Shown here piece after piece: positions 1-12,512 of a stretch of DNA of 64,000 bases. The translations under genes were made by a program, and so were the position numbers. The DNA is from Ophiobolus disseminans. Lineage: Eukaryota > Ascomycota > Dothideomycetes > Pleosporales > Phaeosphaeriaceae. A model generated the notes under the pieces. That model was given only the letters and a program-made list of their open reading frames with translations. It was not told where the DNA came from and searched no databases. The stretch lies in contig MU006224.1 in assembly GCA_010093685.1 (NCBI GenBank), positions 650,476 to 714,475 on the forward strand, given 5' to 3'. How positions within the stretch are numbered: position 1 is the stretch's first letter; the number at the start of each line of letters is the position of its first letter.

Positions 1-145
1 CGGCAATGCGCGTCGATGATGCTGGTGAGCTGCATGTTCAAAGTCACGTGAGGCTAGTGGGGAGCATGCCAAGATTTCCACATCCCGATCGGGGCTTCGC
101 GACAACCAACGGCTATGCGAGCCTCCATGACCAGCAGCACGCTTG

Positions 146-2600
146 ATGCGACGACCGCCCATTGTCTGCCGCCGAGCAGTTCAACCCCTTCACACCCCAG
201 CTCTCCACCATATCTGGGTCTCCGACGAGCTTCTCTCAAGCACCTTCAACCGCTTCGTCCGCAGTTGGTGCCCACAGCAGAAACGCCATGGCAGCCATGT
301 CCCGGGGCCATTGGAGGCCAGGAGGAGGGCTGCGAAGCGTAGAATGACGGCCTCGGCAAACTTCTACCCCCACGAGAACCTCCCGCCGTCTTTCAACCTC
401 GGCGCGTTGTTTGGTTTTCGCTCAAATCCCCAGCCGTCGTGGAGATATGAGCCGCCTTCGCTACAGCAAGATGCGGAGCCATTGGAGTCAGGTACGCGCA
501 GTAAAATATCGACTGGACAGCTCCTGAAGGCTCACGAAAATAGAATTGCATCCGACGGCTCCAACTTGGAACAATTTACCTTCTGAAGCACACTTGAATC
601 CAACGACTTCAATCGCATCCCCGCCCAACACCGCATCCTCGTTCTCCCAGAACGGCCAACATACTCGTGGCGAGCAACAAAACATGATTCAGTCCAGCAC
701 AAAGGAGGAGGTCGCCATACCTACGCTATTGACCGAGGGTATGCAGGATGCAGATGCGGAAGAGCACGCCAGAGCTTGTGTGCAGGCATTCCAGATACGC
801 ATCGCGGGCACAGCCGAGCTTGCACGAAAGACCCGGAACACTGTCATCCAAAACGCCTTCCAAGACTGCTGCTCTGCTTCGGCCGACACTTCCTTGTACA
901 CTGTTCTGGTCGTCCGCCATTTCGTGAGGCGTGGATGCGATCCAAGCCCTGTCCTCCAGCTGCACTCTGCATCCAGCTTCAGTGTCCCAAGCATTCAATC
1001 TCCAGACTTCTTTCGCTTCCTTGTGGACATGGAGACGCTTTCGACAGAGTTCCCTCGTTGCAAACACGACGTCCACCGAATACGCACAAGGCTTATTGAG
1101 TCGGTACTAGGCGCATCGGTTCCATCACCCTCTCATGATGAAGGGTTGGTGGCGCTTGTACGGCAGTTGTGGCAGAGTGCGCATTTGCAAGGCGCTAGCT
1201 TCGAAGCACCAGCAATGGGTCTGTTGCACTCTGTGACGAAGAACATCAAGAACAGATTCCGCAGGCAAAGCTTGTCTACGCTTTTGAGCGATATCGTCAA
1301 GGTGGAGCAGCGCATCCCTGGGCTTATCGGAAAAATTGAAGAAGATCAGTCACGACTGCTGATGGCCGTGGACGTACTGTCTTGCCTACCAAGAGACCGA
1401 CTTGGCGGATGCGTTTCAGCTTTAACTCGTAACATTGCGAAAGCAGTGGTCTACCATCAAGTTCGAAAGTCGAACTCGCCAAATCCACTCAGAATGCATG
1501 TTTGGCTGCAGCTGCTCTACAAATTGGACTTGGAACGCGCCTCATGTCACACATCACTCGTGGATGAAGCAATGGAAACACTGACTAGATTTGTATTTGC
1601 CCTCGATGGAGAGGGTGAGAAGGGTATTAGAGTACTGTTCAAGGCACTGGTAACGTGTGCTTCTCAGACAGGCGCATTCCAAGGCGTGTCGCTGCCCAAA
1701 CTCTCTCATCTACTCCTATCAATCGAAACAGCAACAGGGCAATCCGGCTCGGCACCAGTCGATGCTGCGTTCGACATATTTTTGTCACAGTTGAGGAAGC
1801 ACGATGTGTCTCAAGAGGGGATCGTTCAATCCCTTCTGGACCTGATTGCTCGACATGCTGGACTAAAATTCACGGTCCCATTCCTGCGCATTCTCCGCCA
1901 ACGACGGCTCACTCTGGCCGACCCAGCCTCACTTCATCAACTCGTCGCCAACGAGTTGGTTGCAATTCGCGAAAGTAGTAAGGTGACTGAGAAGGCACGC
2001 CAACACACCGCATATGCTTTGCACATCTGTAACACGGTGTCCAAGCTTTTAAGCAATATAAGTGCTATACCAGCTACCAGTACTTTGCAGCCGCAGCTCG
2101 ACACCCTCCAAGCTCAGCGGCAGCTGGCTCATATCCTTACCCGCGCTCACATCGACCATGCATTACCCCTGGCGTATCGCAACGTTGCAGCCAACATATC
2201 CGTCAATGACTCTGTAAACCTAATCCACCAACTCGCACACCAATACGCGACGAACAACACTCGCACCCAGCGCGAAGCCTGGCGCGCGATATACTATCTC
2301 TACCGGTACTTGCAGCAAAATTCCCTTCCCATCGACCCGCTGTTCAGCAAAGCAGTAGTTCGTGCCTCAATCATCCGACCCATGTCCGAAAATCGGTTTG
2401 TCAGCGCGAGACGTGTCATCTGGGTGAGCCACCTTGTGGCGCGGGTCGAAGGCGAGGCCGTGGGGAAGCAGATTGAGGCTGACTTCTGGACCTGGCGCGG
2501 CGAGCTCATCCGGCACGCAAAGGATGTGTACGTGGGCGTTGGTGGACATCGGCAAGATAAAGCGCATATTGGGACGATGAAGAAGTTGGGGCTGATATAG
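146..2600 (+). CDS. Putative mitochondrial helical-repeat (PPR-like) protein, 800 aa
   Basis: Two exons, 146..491 and 544..2600. The 52-nt intron (492..543) has a GTACGC donor and ends ...CACGAAAATAG, and the reading frame is preserved across it. I chose ATG 146 because the first ~25 residues (MRRPPIVCRRAVQPLHTPAL) are Arg-rich, lack acidic residues and look like a mitochondrial presequence; ATG 344 is an alternative. The rest is alpha-helix-rich, with no catalytic motif I recognise and repeated short helical segments, as in fungal PPR/organellar RNA-metabolism proteins. The C-terminal stretch FWTWRGELIRHAKDVYVG is Trp/Arg-rich. The next gene converges on it with only 78 bp between stop codons. 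Organellar expression is inferred from the presequence and helical architecture, not from a recognised family signature. Confidence 0.72.
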
Positions 2601-2678
2601 AGAAATGTATATAAAAAGAAGAAATATTAAAGATACCAATCATACCTCAAACATCACACCACGTCTCTAATGGAAACA

Positions 2679-5555
2679 CTAATACCGCTCAATCAAAAAT
2701 ACCCTCCGCTCCGCCTCCCCCATACCCCCCAACATCCGCTGCTCAGCCTCCTTCATCACCAAATACCCACTCACCACCTCCTGATCCAAGACCTCCCTCA
2801 ACGCCCCATCCCCCTTCAGCGCCTCCACCGCCTCTTCAAAACTCCGCGGCATCAACCTCGTCACGCCGTAATGCGCCCGCCCCGCGTCGTCCAAGCCAGA
2901 CGGATTGAACGGCAAGTCCAACTGCGTATACTGTCCATCGCCACCGCTCTGCAGGCCCAACAAGCCAGCGGCTATAATCGCCGCTAGGGCAAAGTATGGA
3001 TTTGCAAGTCCGTCTAAGCAGCGTATCTCCCAGCGACCGTCGGTGATGCGGCGCAGTGGTACTTCGCGATTCTGCGTCCCCCACGCAACATACCTGCCCC
3101 CCGTCCACTCATCATCCACCACGCGCTGATACGAACTCTCATCCGGCAGACAAAACGCACACAGCGCAGGTAAATGCTGCAGCACACCGCCGACGAAGAA
3201 CGCCCTATCGCGGTCCGGCGGGTGCAAACTAACATGCGCATGTGCCGCCGTTCCCGCGCCGGCGTCGAACGGCTTGGGATGCAGCGTTGCGCGAAAGCCA
3301 TGCTGCGCCGCTATTTGCGCAATGACTTGGCGCGTTTGGATGAGCGTGTCGATGGCGAGCATGGGTGCGTGGGGCGGGAGAATGAATTCGAACTGTCCCT
3401 TCCCTGCTTCGGCGTGGAATTGTTGAATTTCGATGCCCATTTCATCTAAACACTCCACGATCTCAGCCAGGAAGGGGAGCTGCAGGAATTGCTCGGGGGA
3501 AAAAGTGCCCCATGCGTGGGTTGTTGTGAGCGGGGAGAAGACGGAGTCTGGCGTGCTTTTAGAGGTCGAGGTGAATGGATTCGAGGGGTTGCGCGTTAGG
3601 AATGTGACTTCTATCTCGAAGCCGACGAGTAGTGTGGTGGCGTGTGTGTATTGCAGTGTGTTAATCAGTGTTTCGAGACTTGTGCGTGGGCAGGATGGGA
3701 GCGGGGCGCCGGATTCTGAACGCCAGTAGCATAGCACTGTTGCGGCTTTCAGTGGGTCTTTGCTATGCGTGCGGCGGAGAGAGCGGAGATCAGGCTCGAT
3801 ATAGATTTGCCCAGTTGTGTTGACTGCAGGTGTAAGGGTGTCGTTTTGTAAGGTACCTGTGTTTCCTTGGGATATGCTGATTCGATCTCCCTCGCGAATC
3901 ATGCGGGTGAATTCTTTGATGGGGACGATGCGGGCTCGGATGGTTGCCATGTAGTCTAGCCACTGGACGTACACAAAACGGATGTCGGGATTATGTTGCG
4001 TGAAATCATCGAACAGTTGGGTTTCGTAGACTTGGGCGGATTTGGGCGGCGGGGGAAACGCAGGTGGCTCGTAAGGCGATCCGGATCTAGGGTCGACAGG
4101 ACCAGCTGTTGCGGGTCGACTTGTAGTACCGGCGGGTGGTATCGGTGGCATGCCTGGAGATGGGTGTGACGATCCAGTTGCAGCCTTTGTATTGTATGTA
4201 AGCTGCCTCGCAGGTTCCTGCGGTGTTTCATCGAAGATGGCTTGATAGCGCAGATTGTAGAGGGTGTTCGAGTTGTTAAAGAGAATGTCTTTCGTCATGG
4301 CGATAGCTTGAAATACTGTAAGGTCGTCTTTCTTTACAAGCTCCAGGAGTAGCTATGATAGTTAGTAATCGTGCGCTTTACAGCCATTCTGGACTTCACT
4401 GACCTCGAGCCACACTTCGCGGAACTGCATGTTGGCTAAATAGTATGTCTCCGGAAACCAATGCCCATCGCTAGAATATAGCAGTTTGCTTCCTGGCGCC
4501 AGCTCCAGAGCTTGACGCAAAATCGTCATTTGACCATCTCTGCTGACCATAGGAAACACCTCTCCAATGTCAAGATAAACATGTCGATAGACCGTAGCAA
4601 GATATCCTGCCTCTTGAGTGTATGGGTATGCTGAATGGAGGAGTACAAAGGGAACAGTAGGGTAAGACTCGATTAGTTGCTGGAGATACGCTGGATTTGA
4701 CCTCCTCAGGTCGATGTCGTTATCACCAAGCCCCGTATGTAGTTGTAGTGGCTTCGAAAGCGAGTCTGAGCGCGGAATCCGTTCGGATAAGATTTCCAGC
4801 GTTCTCAGCACAAGATAGTCATTCAGTGGTTTTCTTTCGATTCGATAGGTGCGTTTCCGTACGCATGCCTTGACGTAACGTTCGAAAGGATGTCCCACTG
4901 CCCTCGCGGCTTCCTCGTAATCTGGCTCAACATCCAAACCGGTCCTGTAGCAGATGACGGTCTTGAAGCCTGCAACCTCGGGATCTTGGATCGCTTCCTG
5001 AATTTCCCGCTCGAATTCGTCTGTGAACTCTACCCAGATGTCGGGTAGAAACTTCGCTTTGCTCAGGTCGTCCTCATCTGCATCACGCGCAATGCGCTCC
5101 ATCAGCCGTTCAGCGACTGTCTCGATGCGCACAATGCGTTTGCTTGGAGCCTGGAAATATTCATCATGGGAGTCGTAAGGGTACACCTTTTTCGGTTCTG
5201 CAAGGCCATCGTCTACTAGCACAGCGTGAACACCCTCAAAACATCGTCGATGCAGCCGTTGCGGGTCGCTCCGAAGCCACTCGCCTCTCTGCTCCAGGAT
5301 ATCATCCCAGTCTGCATCTTCTCCACACTCGTAGAGCTGGCGCAGTTGTCGCGCCGCTCGAAGGTGAGGGAGAGACTTGAAGGTGTCTCTTAGTGCTCGT
5401 CCTTGAGCTTCAGTTGTAACTGACTCAAATGGTATGGTGTCGGCCTGAGTCGGCAAAATTAGATTATGCGCATGATTGTCGATAAGAGGAAAGTGATTCG
5501 CGACATGTCGCAGTTGCTCTATTGTCGGCCGCGGTAGTCCTGTTGTTTGCTCCAT
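2679..5555 (-). CDS. fluG-like: FluG-like fusion: amidohydrolase domain plus glutamine synthetase domain, 941 aa
   Basis: Exons 5555..4404 and 4352..2679; the 51-nt intron 4353..4403 carries a perfect TACTAAC branch site. Residues ~1-385 form an amidohydrolase-2 domain with a metal-binding HAH (DNHAHNL) near residue 25, LLHSAYP and the late Asp in YSSDGHWFPE. Residues ~490-941 form a type I glutamine-synthetase catalytic fold: EIEVTFL, EAGKGQFEFILPP and HPKPFDAGAGTAAHAHVSL are glutamate/ATP-site blocks. A Pro/Ser/Thr-rich linker (~433-487) joins the halves. In Aspergillus, FluG is a cytoplasmic protein needed for an extracellular signal that starts conidiation. Filamentous fungi carry several paralogues, so whether this one has a developmental role cannot be told from sequence. 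True glutamine synthetases are much shorter and lack the N-terminal half, so primary nitrogen assimilation is unlikely. Confidence 0.93.
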
Positions 5556-6340
5556 CGTACTTTCTGGGGCAAGCAGTTGGTGTGTCTAAATGGTATGTTT
5601 CACGACCAATGGTGTGAATGAAGAGGATGGCCCTCTACGAAGAGCCTGTTTAGTTGCTAGTTTCTGTCGCAGTTTGCGAAGTGAGTTGGTGTCTGTAATT
5701 TGGCAGAGGAATGTTGTTGTGCTTTACGTGCCCCACGGTGGCAGCTCCGAAGCTCATGAGACCTGATCGTATGACGTCGATTTAAGCGGAAGCGCGGATA
5801 TGTAAGCGCTGAGCTACAGCAGTCTTTCGCTCTCTGAGCGTCAGTCTAGCAAGGATCTTCGTACTGCAAACTGACCATTTTTACCATGAGACTGATGCTC
5901 TCGTGAGGCTGCCAAAGACATTCAAGCATCAACGGTACCTTTGGCGGGGTGGGGCCTAGCGCCTTCCCACACACGAAATTGCGGGCTTACATATACTCAA
6001 GCATTATTATTCTCATAAGTTCCTGTGTTACAAGGCATAAGTCCAATAGAGAAATAGCTGCTTAGTTGTTTGTGGCTCAGCCGTACTTCTTTCCGCACGG
6101 CTGAAGCCGGAATTGTTTCTGGTCGCTGCTTCTTGTTCCGGCCCCAACACACTTCATGAACGGAACTTGCTTACTTCGTAGGGTAGGGAAGCGGCGCATG
6201 GTAGTACAGAGAGGGCGGTGTAAGATGACCATCACTTTTTGGGGCGCATGCTTTCATCCATCTGGTCTACATAATATTTTAGCGCCGCCCTGCATTTTGG
6301 CGTGCTGTATACTTCCGGCCTCCTCACCCCCAGTGTTACG
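5556..6340. other. Intergenic, divergent promoter region
   Basis: The 785 bp separate the divergent starts of the FluG-like gene and the membrane-protein gene, so both promoters must lie here. I see no extended open frame with splice-consistent structure, no RNA gene and no repeat. Confidence 0.5.
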
Positions 6341-8562
6341 ATGCGGCGCAACGGACGATATACCGACCTCGATGATGAAGATACTGCGAACGGCAATAAT
6401 CACGAGTACGCCGTCCCAAGACATCTTATCACGACCCTTACTAAGCTAAATTCGGACAAGACTGACTACTCTCAACGAGAGAACGATCGTCGAACCACGA
6501 CCTTTGGGGAAGCCCTCAGTACGATCAAGCGGGTGGCAACCGGCTGAAACGATTTTATCTTCGCGCACTGGTTGGTGTACTCGGACCAATCGACATCTGC
6601 GCCTACTACATCGCAATCTGGCGTATATACCTTACTCCAAATGGATCTAGGGAACCGCTATTGTTTGGGCCTCGTGGAGCAGCATGGGTCTTCTACAGTT
6701 GGTTCGTTACAGGTGTTCTCGGTCTTGCTCTAAGTCTACACAGCCTGTCTGGCGTGGAGGCTGGCATGCTGATGGAGCCTGCATGGGATGTCGGTGATGC
6801 GACGAGGCTTATGTTGCATTCGGATAAAATCTGGAGCGGTCCTGGTGGTTGGATGAGGACCATCAAGTGGGCTGTCGGCTCACGAGGTAGTAGTCTGCGT
6901 AGATCGCCGTCGCGCTTGTGGTTTGTGTTTACATTACCATCTTTGCTGGTTTTCATCGCCTGGTCCTTGTCCGGTTTGACCATGGAAATTACTCAAGGAT
7001 ACTGTCGCGCACATATCTCAGTCCCAGCCACGATGACTGGGTTCTCTTACGACATGTTTAATGAACGCGAGGGTGATAACACATATAGCCCAGCCACTCA
7101 GATGTGGACGAGTGGGCAGGATATGAAAGTGCCAGCTGCTGGTGTCGTCTATACGCCAGAGGGATACGATCGATTAAAACTCGCGTTCCTCAACCAAGTC
7201 CCAGCAATGCTTCCCCAGGATGATGGCATTCCCGAGATATTTCTCACTGCACAAGCAGACCACCCAATTGAGGAGAGAAATTGGGGCTTGTTGTTGCAGT
7301 ACAAATGTACCATAATCAACCATGCTCAGGACTTTCGCATGATCAATACGTCGAACAGAGCTTTACACGATTACAATCGCTTGAACGAGGGTGCATCTGC
7401 TGTTTTGTTGGACCAGGACTCAACCTACTTAGTGTGGATGAATCAGACACAGGGGAAATGGGCTGCAAATTTGGATGCTGCCATCGAATCAGGGCTTGAA
7501 GTTCGGTCTGGCTTTGATATACCCACACAAAAAAGCTCGAACCTGACTAACCAGTGTTACATCAAGGATCAGGAAAATGGTACAGCGGACTGTCCGGGAA
7601 TTCACCAGTATCGAGATTTCGAGATTGCATTGTGGCAAACGCTGCTGGAATCTACAAATCGAATGTGGTTTGAGGATTTTCATATAACGTACAATCTCTC
7701 CATTGACCACAATCTTACCGAGTACTTTGATGCGCAGGCTGCGCAGGTTTTTTATTCGATGTCATGGAAACCAGCACCACTCCATGTGACAGCAATTGGC
7801 GTTCAATGCAGAGCGTCAAGCAGTGTTGGCAGCGCAGATATCAACGGCATTCGGTCAAACTACTCAAACTTCCAACGTACTGATACGCCTATCCCAGAGC
7901 CATCGAGCGGATGTCCGCGTCGCTTCGGTTCCAGTACTCCGTTGTACATGATGGGTGTTTCAGGAGATGATGAGTGGGTGGCCAGAGTATTCAAAGCCTC
8001 TGGTACGCCGCCACCTTACTACGCGACTAAATTCCTCGAAAACGGCGCTCACAGCAGCCTCTTGTTACAACTCAACTTCCTGCAAGCGGAACACCTACGA
8101 CGGAGCATGCTCCGTGCATACGCTTCGTACGCCATGCAGCTCATGTACAACGGCGGACAAGCCTACACAACCCGAAACGGTTCCAACCTCACGTTTATCA
8201 ACCCTAACGCCACAGCATTCGTGCCTGGCCCGATAATTAAGCCAGGTGTCATGCCCGCCGCCGTCCCCGTAACCCTTTTCTGTATATGGGCTCTCGTCAG
8301 TTCTGCTCTAGGCATCATGTACGGCTTTCAGCGGTGCTGGACAGAAACACTAGATGGTCATACCATGTTCCGCATGGGCGCCGAACTATCAGATCAGGAA
8401 TGCAAGGCGCTTCTCAAGACGTCAAATACTATAGAGAAGGAGGATCGCGTGGCATTAGATACAATTCCAGCGCTAGTAAGCAATACAAAGCCTGAGACGT
8501 GGCTTGGTAGAATTGGATTGGTGAAGGGTGTTAAAGCGGACAAGAAGAAGATGTACGAGTGA
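6341..8562 (+). CDS. Fungal multi-pass membrane protein with large extracellular domain, ~715 aa
   Basis: The body is one long open frame ending at 8562 and extends upstream of 6661 through a hydrophobic stretch (YLRALVGVLGPIDICAYYIAI), the first membrane helix. Stops at 6442 and 6463 require a 5' splice. The best fit is ATG 6341 (MRRNGRYTDLDDED) with intron 6406..6479 (GTACGC...CAACGAG); the acceptor is weak, so the N-terminus is tentative. Predicted topology: two or three N-terminal helices (including GAAWVFYSWFVTGVLGLALSL and LWFVFTLPSLLVFIAWSLSG), a ~450-residue lumenal/extracellular domain with many N-glycosylation sequons (NTS, NQT, NLT, NGT, NLS, NGS) and scattered Cys, then a last helix (VPVTLFCIWALVSSALGIMYG) and a short cytosolic tail. 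The layout resembles a fungal family of plasma-membrane proteins of unknown function. No transporter or enzyme motif is visible. Confidence 0.72.
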
Positions 8563-8678
8563 TGTGAGTCACAGCTCTTCAAATCCCGCATGTATGCCGA
8601 ACCGACGCACGTATTAGGACCCATGGGAACATTGATCTCGGTCTACACACCTGGTCTGATACACTGATATTGCCCAAC

Positions 8679-10509
8679 TTAGTCGATACCAATCTTCACC
8701 GATAAAGCACCTCTCTTCGACTGCACAACAATCAAATCATGGTCGTACGCAACATCTTCCAGCGTTGTATCTACAAGCCTCGCCCTAGGAATGATTTCAA
8801 ATGCCATGAGAGCGCACATGATGTATAGCTCACAATAAGCCAGACTAAAATTTTCGTCAGCACCGTTATGTCCTCTTGGCCATTGCTTCTCCGCGGGCTG
8901 ACTTACTTCTCACCAATGCAACCTCTCGACCCCTTCCCGAACGCAATCAGCTTCTTCTGCAGTTGAACATTGGGCCTCCCCTCTTCCGTCAGCCACCGTT
9001 CAGGCAAAAACTCATCTGGCTCAGGGAAGAGCTTGGTGTTCCAATGGTTGATCATGGAAGTCATTCCAATTGGAGTCCCGCGAGGAATCACCCAGTCGGA
9101 TTCACCGTCTTCGCTGCGATAGTGCAAGTCTTCTTCCCGAGCTATTCTGGCAGATCGTTGAGAAACACCAGGTACCATGCGGAGACACTCCTGCAAGATA
9201 CCCCAGAGATACGGACGCTTTTCGAGCTCGATCCATTTAACAGTCTCAGGTGTGAGACCGGAAAGTTCGGACATCAGGCGCTTATAAATTTCAGGTTTCG
9301 CAAGCATCCAGTATGTAAATATAGTCAGGATGGCCTAACGACAGTTGTAATTAGCGCGAGACTGCCCAAAAGGCAGAAGTGCTTGACTCACTGCAGTGGT
9401 TTCGGTTCCTGCGACGAGAAACATAAAGCCCTCGCCATCAAACCGGTATCTGTCCTCCTTGGTCAAGGTTTTGGAGCCACTCATCACTTCCATAAAGACG
9501 TGTCCGTTCTCCGGATTCTTGAGCGCGGCCGTAATGTACCCAGGGACTGTAACGTTCATTACTTTCATAATAGCCCTGACATCTTCACCCAAGTAGTCTG
9601 CCATGAATGGCAAGACGACCGCTATTTTTCTCGCGAGCGTGTTGTGTCGCATCATGTAGGCGCTCCTCGTGAACGAACCCATCCACGTAGTCAGGTTAGG
9701 CTCCCAGGTTTCCTGTGCGACGAAACCCATTGGCTCACCAAAGGCGTATTGAGATATCACATCCCCAGTAAAACAGTTGAACGCTTCTTTAACATTGAAT
9801 GCGCCTTTACCAGCGGATGCGAGCATCTTCTCCGTGGTTTTTTGCGCAAAATCGAACACTTCGCCTTCCAGCTTGAGCATCTGTTGGCGCGAGAAAAATT
9901 TGTTGAAAGGCGTCCTGCGAGCGCGATGCAAGTCATGATTGACTGTAGAAAATGCCGCCATGGAAAGAGGCCCTGCAGCACCAGTGTTTAGCTGGTGCTG
10001 CCACTTGTCACGTGAACGACCGGAACCAGCGTAGATCTCGTCTGTAAAGTTGGGATCAGAGCAGTGAAGTTCGTCCGGATTGATTCTTTTCGGTAGTTTA
10101 GCTATCGAAAAGAGAAGCATGTCCAATACCTGTGAAGTACTTACCGTACTATAGGACCATACTTCTCGTGCATACCTGCGATGACTTTGCCATATCGCCC
10201 AACAAGCCACCAATCATAGTACGCCTCGTAAAGATAAGATACAGCTGCGATCTGCGGACCAGGAAAACGGGACAACGGATGGAATGGCGAAATGTTGTAA
10301 AGCGCAACGCAAATGCGGTACCCAATCCAGAGAAGAATAAGGCCGAAAATACTGGATAATGATGCCACAGACGCTGCGACTTGAGAAAGGCTCGATTTGA
10401 CATCCATTCTGCGGACAAAGCGCGTCTTGACGATCTCGAATTGCGTATGGGAGGAGAGAACGAAAGAGAGTGAACCTACGAGGCCTATAGGAGCGAGAAG
10501 GATTGTCAT
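8679..10509 (-). CDS. Cytochrome P450 monooxygenase, 550 aa
   Basis: Four exons: 10509..10145, 10085..9392, 9334..8907 and 8844..8679, with introns of 59, 57 and 62 nt, all GT-AG and frame-consistent. There are hydrophobic N-terminal segments (IFGLILLWIGYRICVALYNI) followed by a proline hinge (FPGP). Conserved P450 blocks appear in order: I-helix AGTETT (~347-352), K-helix ExxR as ECLR (~402-405), PERW, and heme loop FGKGSRGCIGE with Cys ~492 as the thiolate ligand. The sequence just after the first intron (INPDELHCSDPNFTDEIYAG) is typical of the trichodiene-oxygenase-like/CYP65-type group of ascomycete secondary metabolism. That assignment is by resemblance, and the substrate is unknown. It is likely ER-anchored and dependent on cytochrome P450 reductase. 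All catalytic landmarks are intact, so the gene looks functional. Confidence 0.92.
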
Positions 10510-12512
10510 CCTGACCTAGTCTAGAGTTAGCACCATGCATTGTCGCGTAGGCATGGAGCTAGCGCTCTTCGTCCCGTTCGCAACAAATCAAACGTACTTC
10601 GTCTAGACATAAAGTACATATTGTACTATAGTCACCTAGACTGTATGGTGTCCTGCATGCTCACATCGTGAGCTCAGATCAGGCTGGAATAGAAAGCAGC
10701 AGTATTGCAGGCGAAAGAGCAACCAGTTCCAAGCGGAACAACTTTTCGATGCCGACTCAGCGCAATATTGGAGAAATGCGATAGCAAGGGTCGAAGCTGC
10801 AAGCTACCGGCAGTTTGCCGGTTTGGGTTCTAAGGTTTGTTATACTGATTTATAATATGCAGACTTTAGCAGAGACTAGATGGCTCCGTCCTGATAATGC
10901 TGATCGTGGCGGTGGTGATGGCTGCTGTTTAGCCGGAAGCTGGCATTTGCAGGTTCGACGCAATGGGCACCGCAGTGAGGACAGATGTCTGTCGCACAAT
11001 GCGCAACAAGCAGGAAGGGTCAAGCGTGCGGTTCGATTCGTGCAGCGAGATATGATGTACGGTCTAAATAGAGTTTCAGGTATTAGTAACCAAGCGCGAA
11101 AGTTCTGGACGAGTTGATGATGACCAGTGCTGTCGTGAACGCGTCGACGAAACCGCGCTAGATTGCATGATCCGTGCAGCGGTCGTGTTGACGTGTTCTA
11201 TCTCTCTTCATCACCAAGACTACAAACTTGTCCCTTTGGCTCACCAGCTGTGTCATATCTACTTCTGACTACTTGTTCAAAGCTTTTATAATCCGGTGTG
11301 ATTGTTTTCTAAAGGAACTCTCAGTAAGCGCCGCTCACTGCGCTACTTCCCGCTTCCCCTTTGAAGCGCTGTACATACCAGAGCTCGTAGCGATTGCTAT
11401 GTAAGATTCACCAAAACTGATCAGTACATATATCACAGCAGTAGACAATACAAGTCGAGCTCGGGGTTCATTGCTGGTTCACATCTCGTGCCACCAACCT
11501 GGGCATGCCCCTCAACTTCCCGCTTCGATGCCGGCACCGGCATCCGTCTACCGCCTGACCAAACGCCCAAACCCGCATCAGCAATTGCCCATCACGTCGC
11601 TCTCTGTACCTCTGTCTCCTATTAGCCGAGCACCTGTACAGCGTTCCACGTTTCCAGCGCCACCTTGTCCCGTTCCAACTCTGCCTGTGTCACAAGCGTT
11701 TGTGTAACCTATCAAGAACAAGTATAATGTACCCAACTGCGTCTGTCTCGGCGATCGACCAGACTTCAGCGCCACATCCTATGTCAGCTATACACCTTTC
11801 TTTTGTCTTGACAAATTTTAAAGCCACTATCCGTGGCTCGATGTTACACCATGATACACAAGTTTGACGTCTCACGAAAAGAGTGATGCACACATGGGAT
11901 TCATGCAGTTGTTCCTCGCACACACGCGGGCTTGTGGTGGCATTGGATGCGCTCCGCTCATCGCACTAAAATCTGGTCAATCTTCAGTCGCTATAGCGCA
12001 ACCTTGTTCAACACCTAGAGACATTTCCGAGTGGTTGCATGCGAGGCGTTCGAAGCATCTACTAATGTAGCGTAGCGTCTGTACGCGCAATCGAGCATGA
12101 CCGAAGCACACGTCTTTACCAAGTACGCCCTGAAATGCGGCATCGACTCTTCTCGACTTTCTTTGTCCCACTGTACATGAAGGATGTAGTTTCTTCTCAA
12201 AAGAGAACACTGATAAGTTCCCATGTGGTTGGCCTACAGCTCTAGCTCCGCAGAAGGGTAAGAGGAAGGGGCCCCTGGTGTGTTCATCATGCGCAGCAAC
12301 TGCATCATCTCTCACCTCACTGGTTGAGAAATTTTCTACGTTTGATCACATCACCCTCTCACATGCAAACGACGCTTGCCGAAGGACGCCTATCGCTCTC
12401 TGGGTACATAAACGACCCAAGGCAGTGTATGTGAAGCTCTCTGTAATTCACATTCCTACTTTCGGGAACTCCATCAACCTACGATTCAAGATTGTCTACC
12501 AAATCATCAGCC
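10510..12512. other. Long intergenic spacer (2 kb)
   Basis: This is the largest gene-free stretch in the window. It lies between the divergent first P450 and hydrolase genes and must hold both promoters. Short open frames occur on both strands, but none shows codon bias, a family motif or splice logic. A small inverted repeat (CCGGCAGTTTGCCGG) sits near 10807. I find no transposon termini, tRNA or low-complexity AT block. Confidence 0.45.

Noticed and set aside
10950..11050. GGTTCGA-like B-box motifs suggesting a tRNA
   Set aside because: The flanking bases do not form a T-arm or acceptor stem, and no A-box lies at the right distance.
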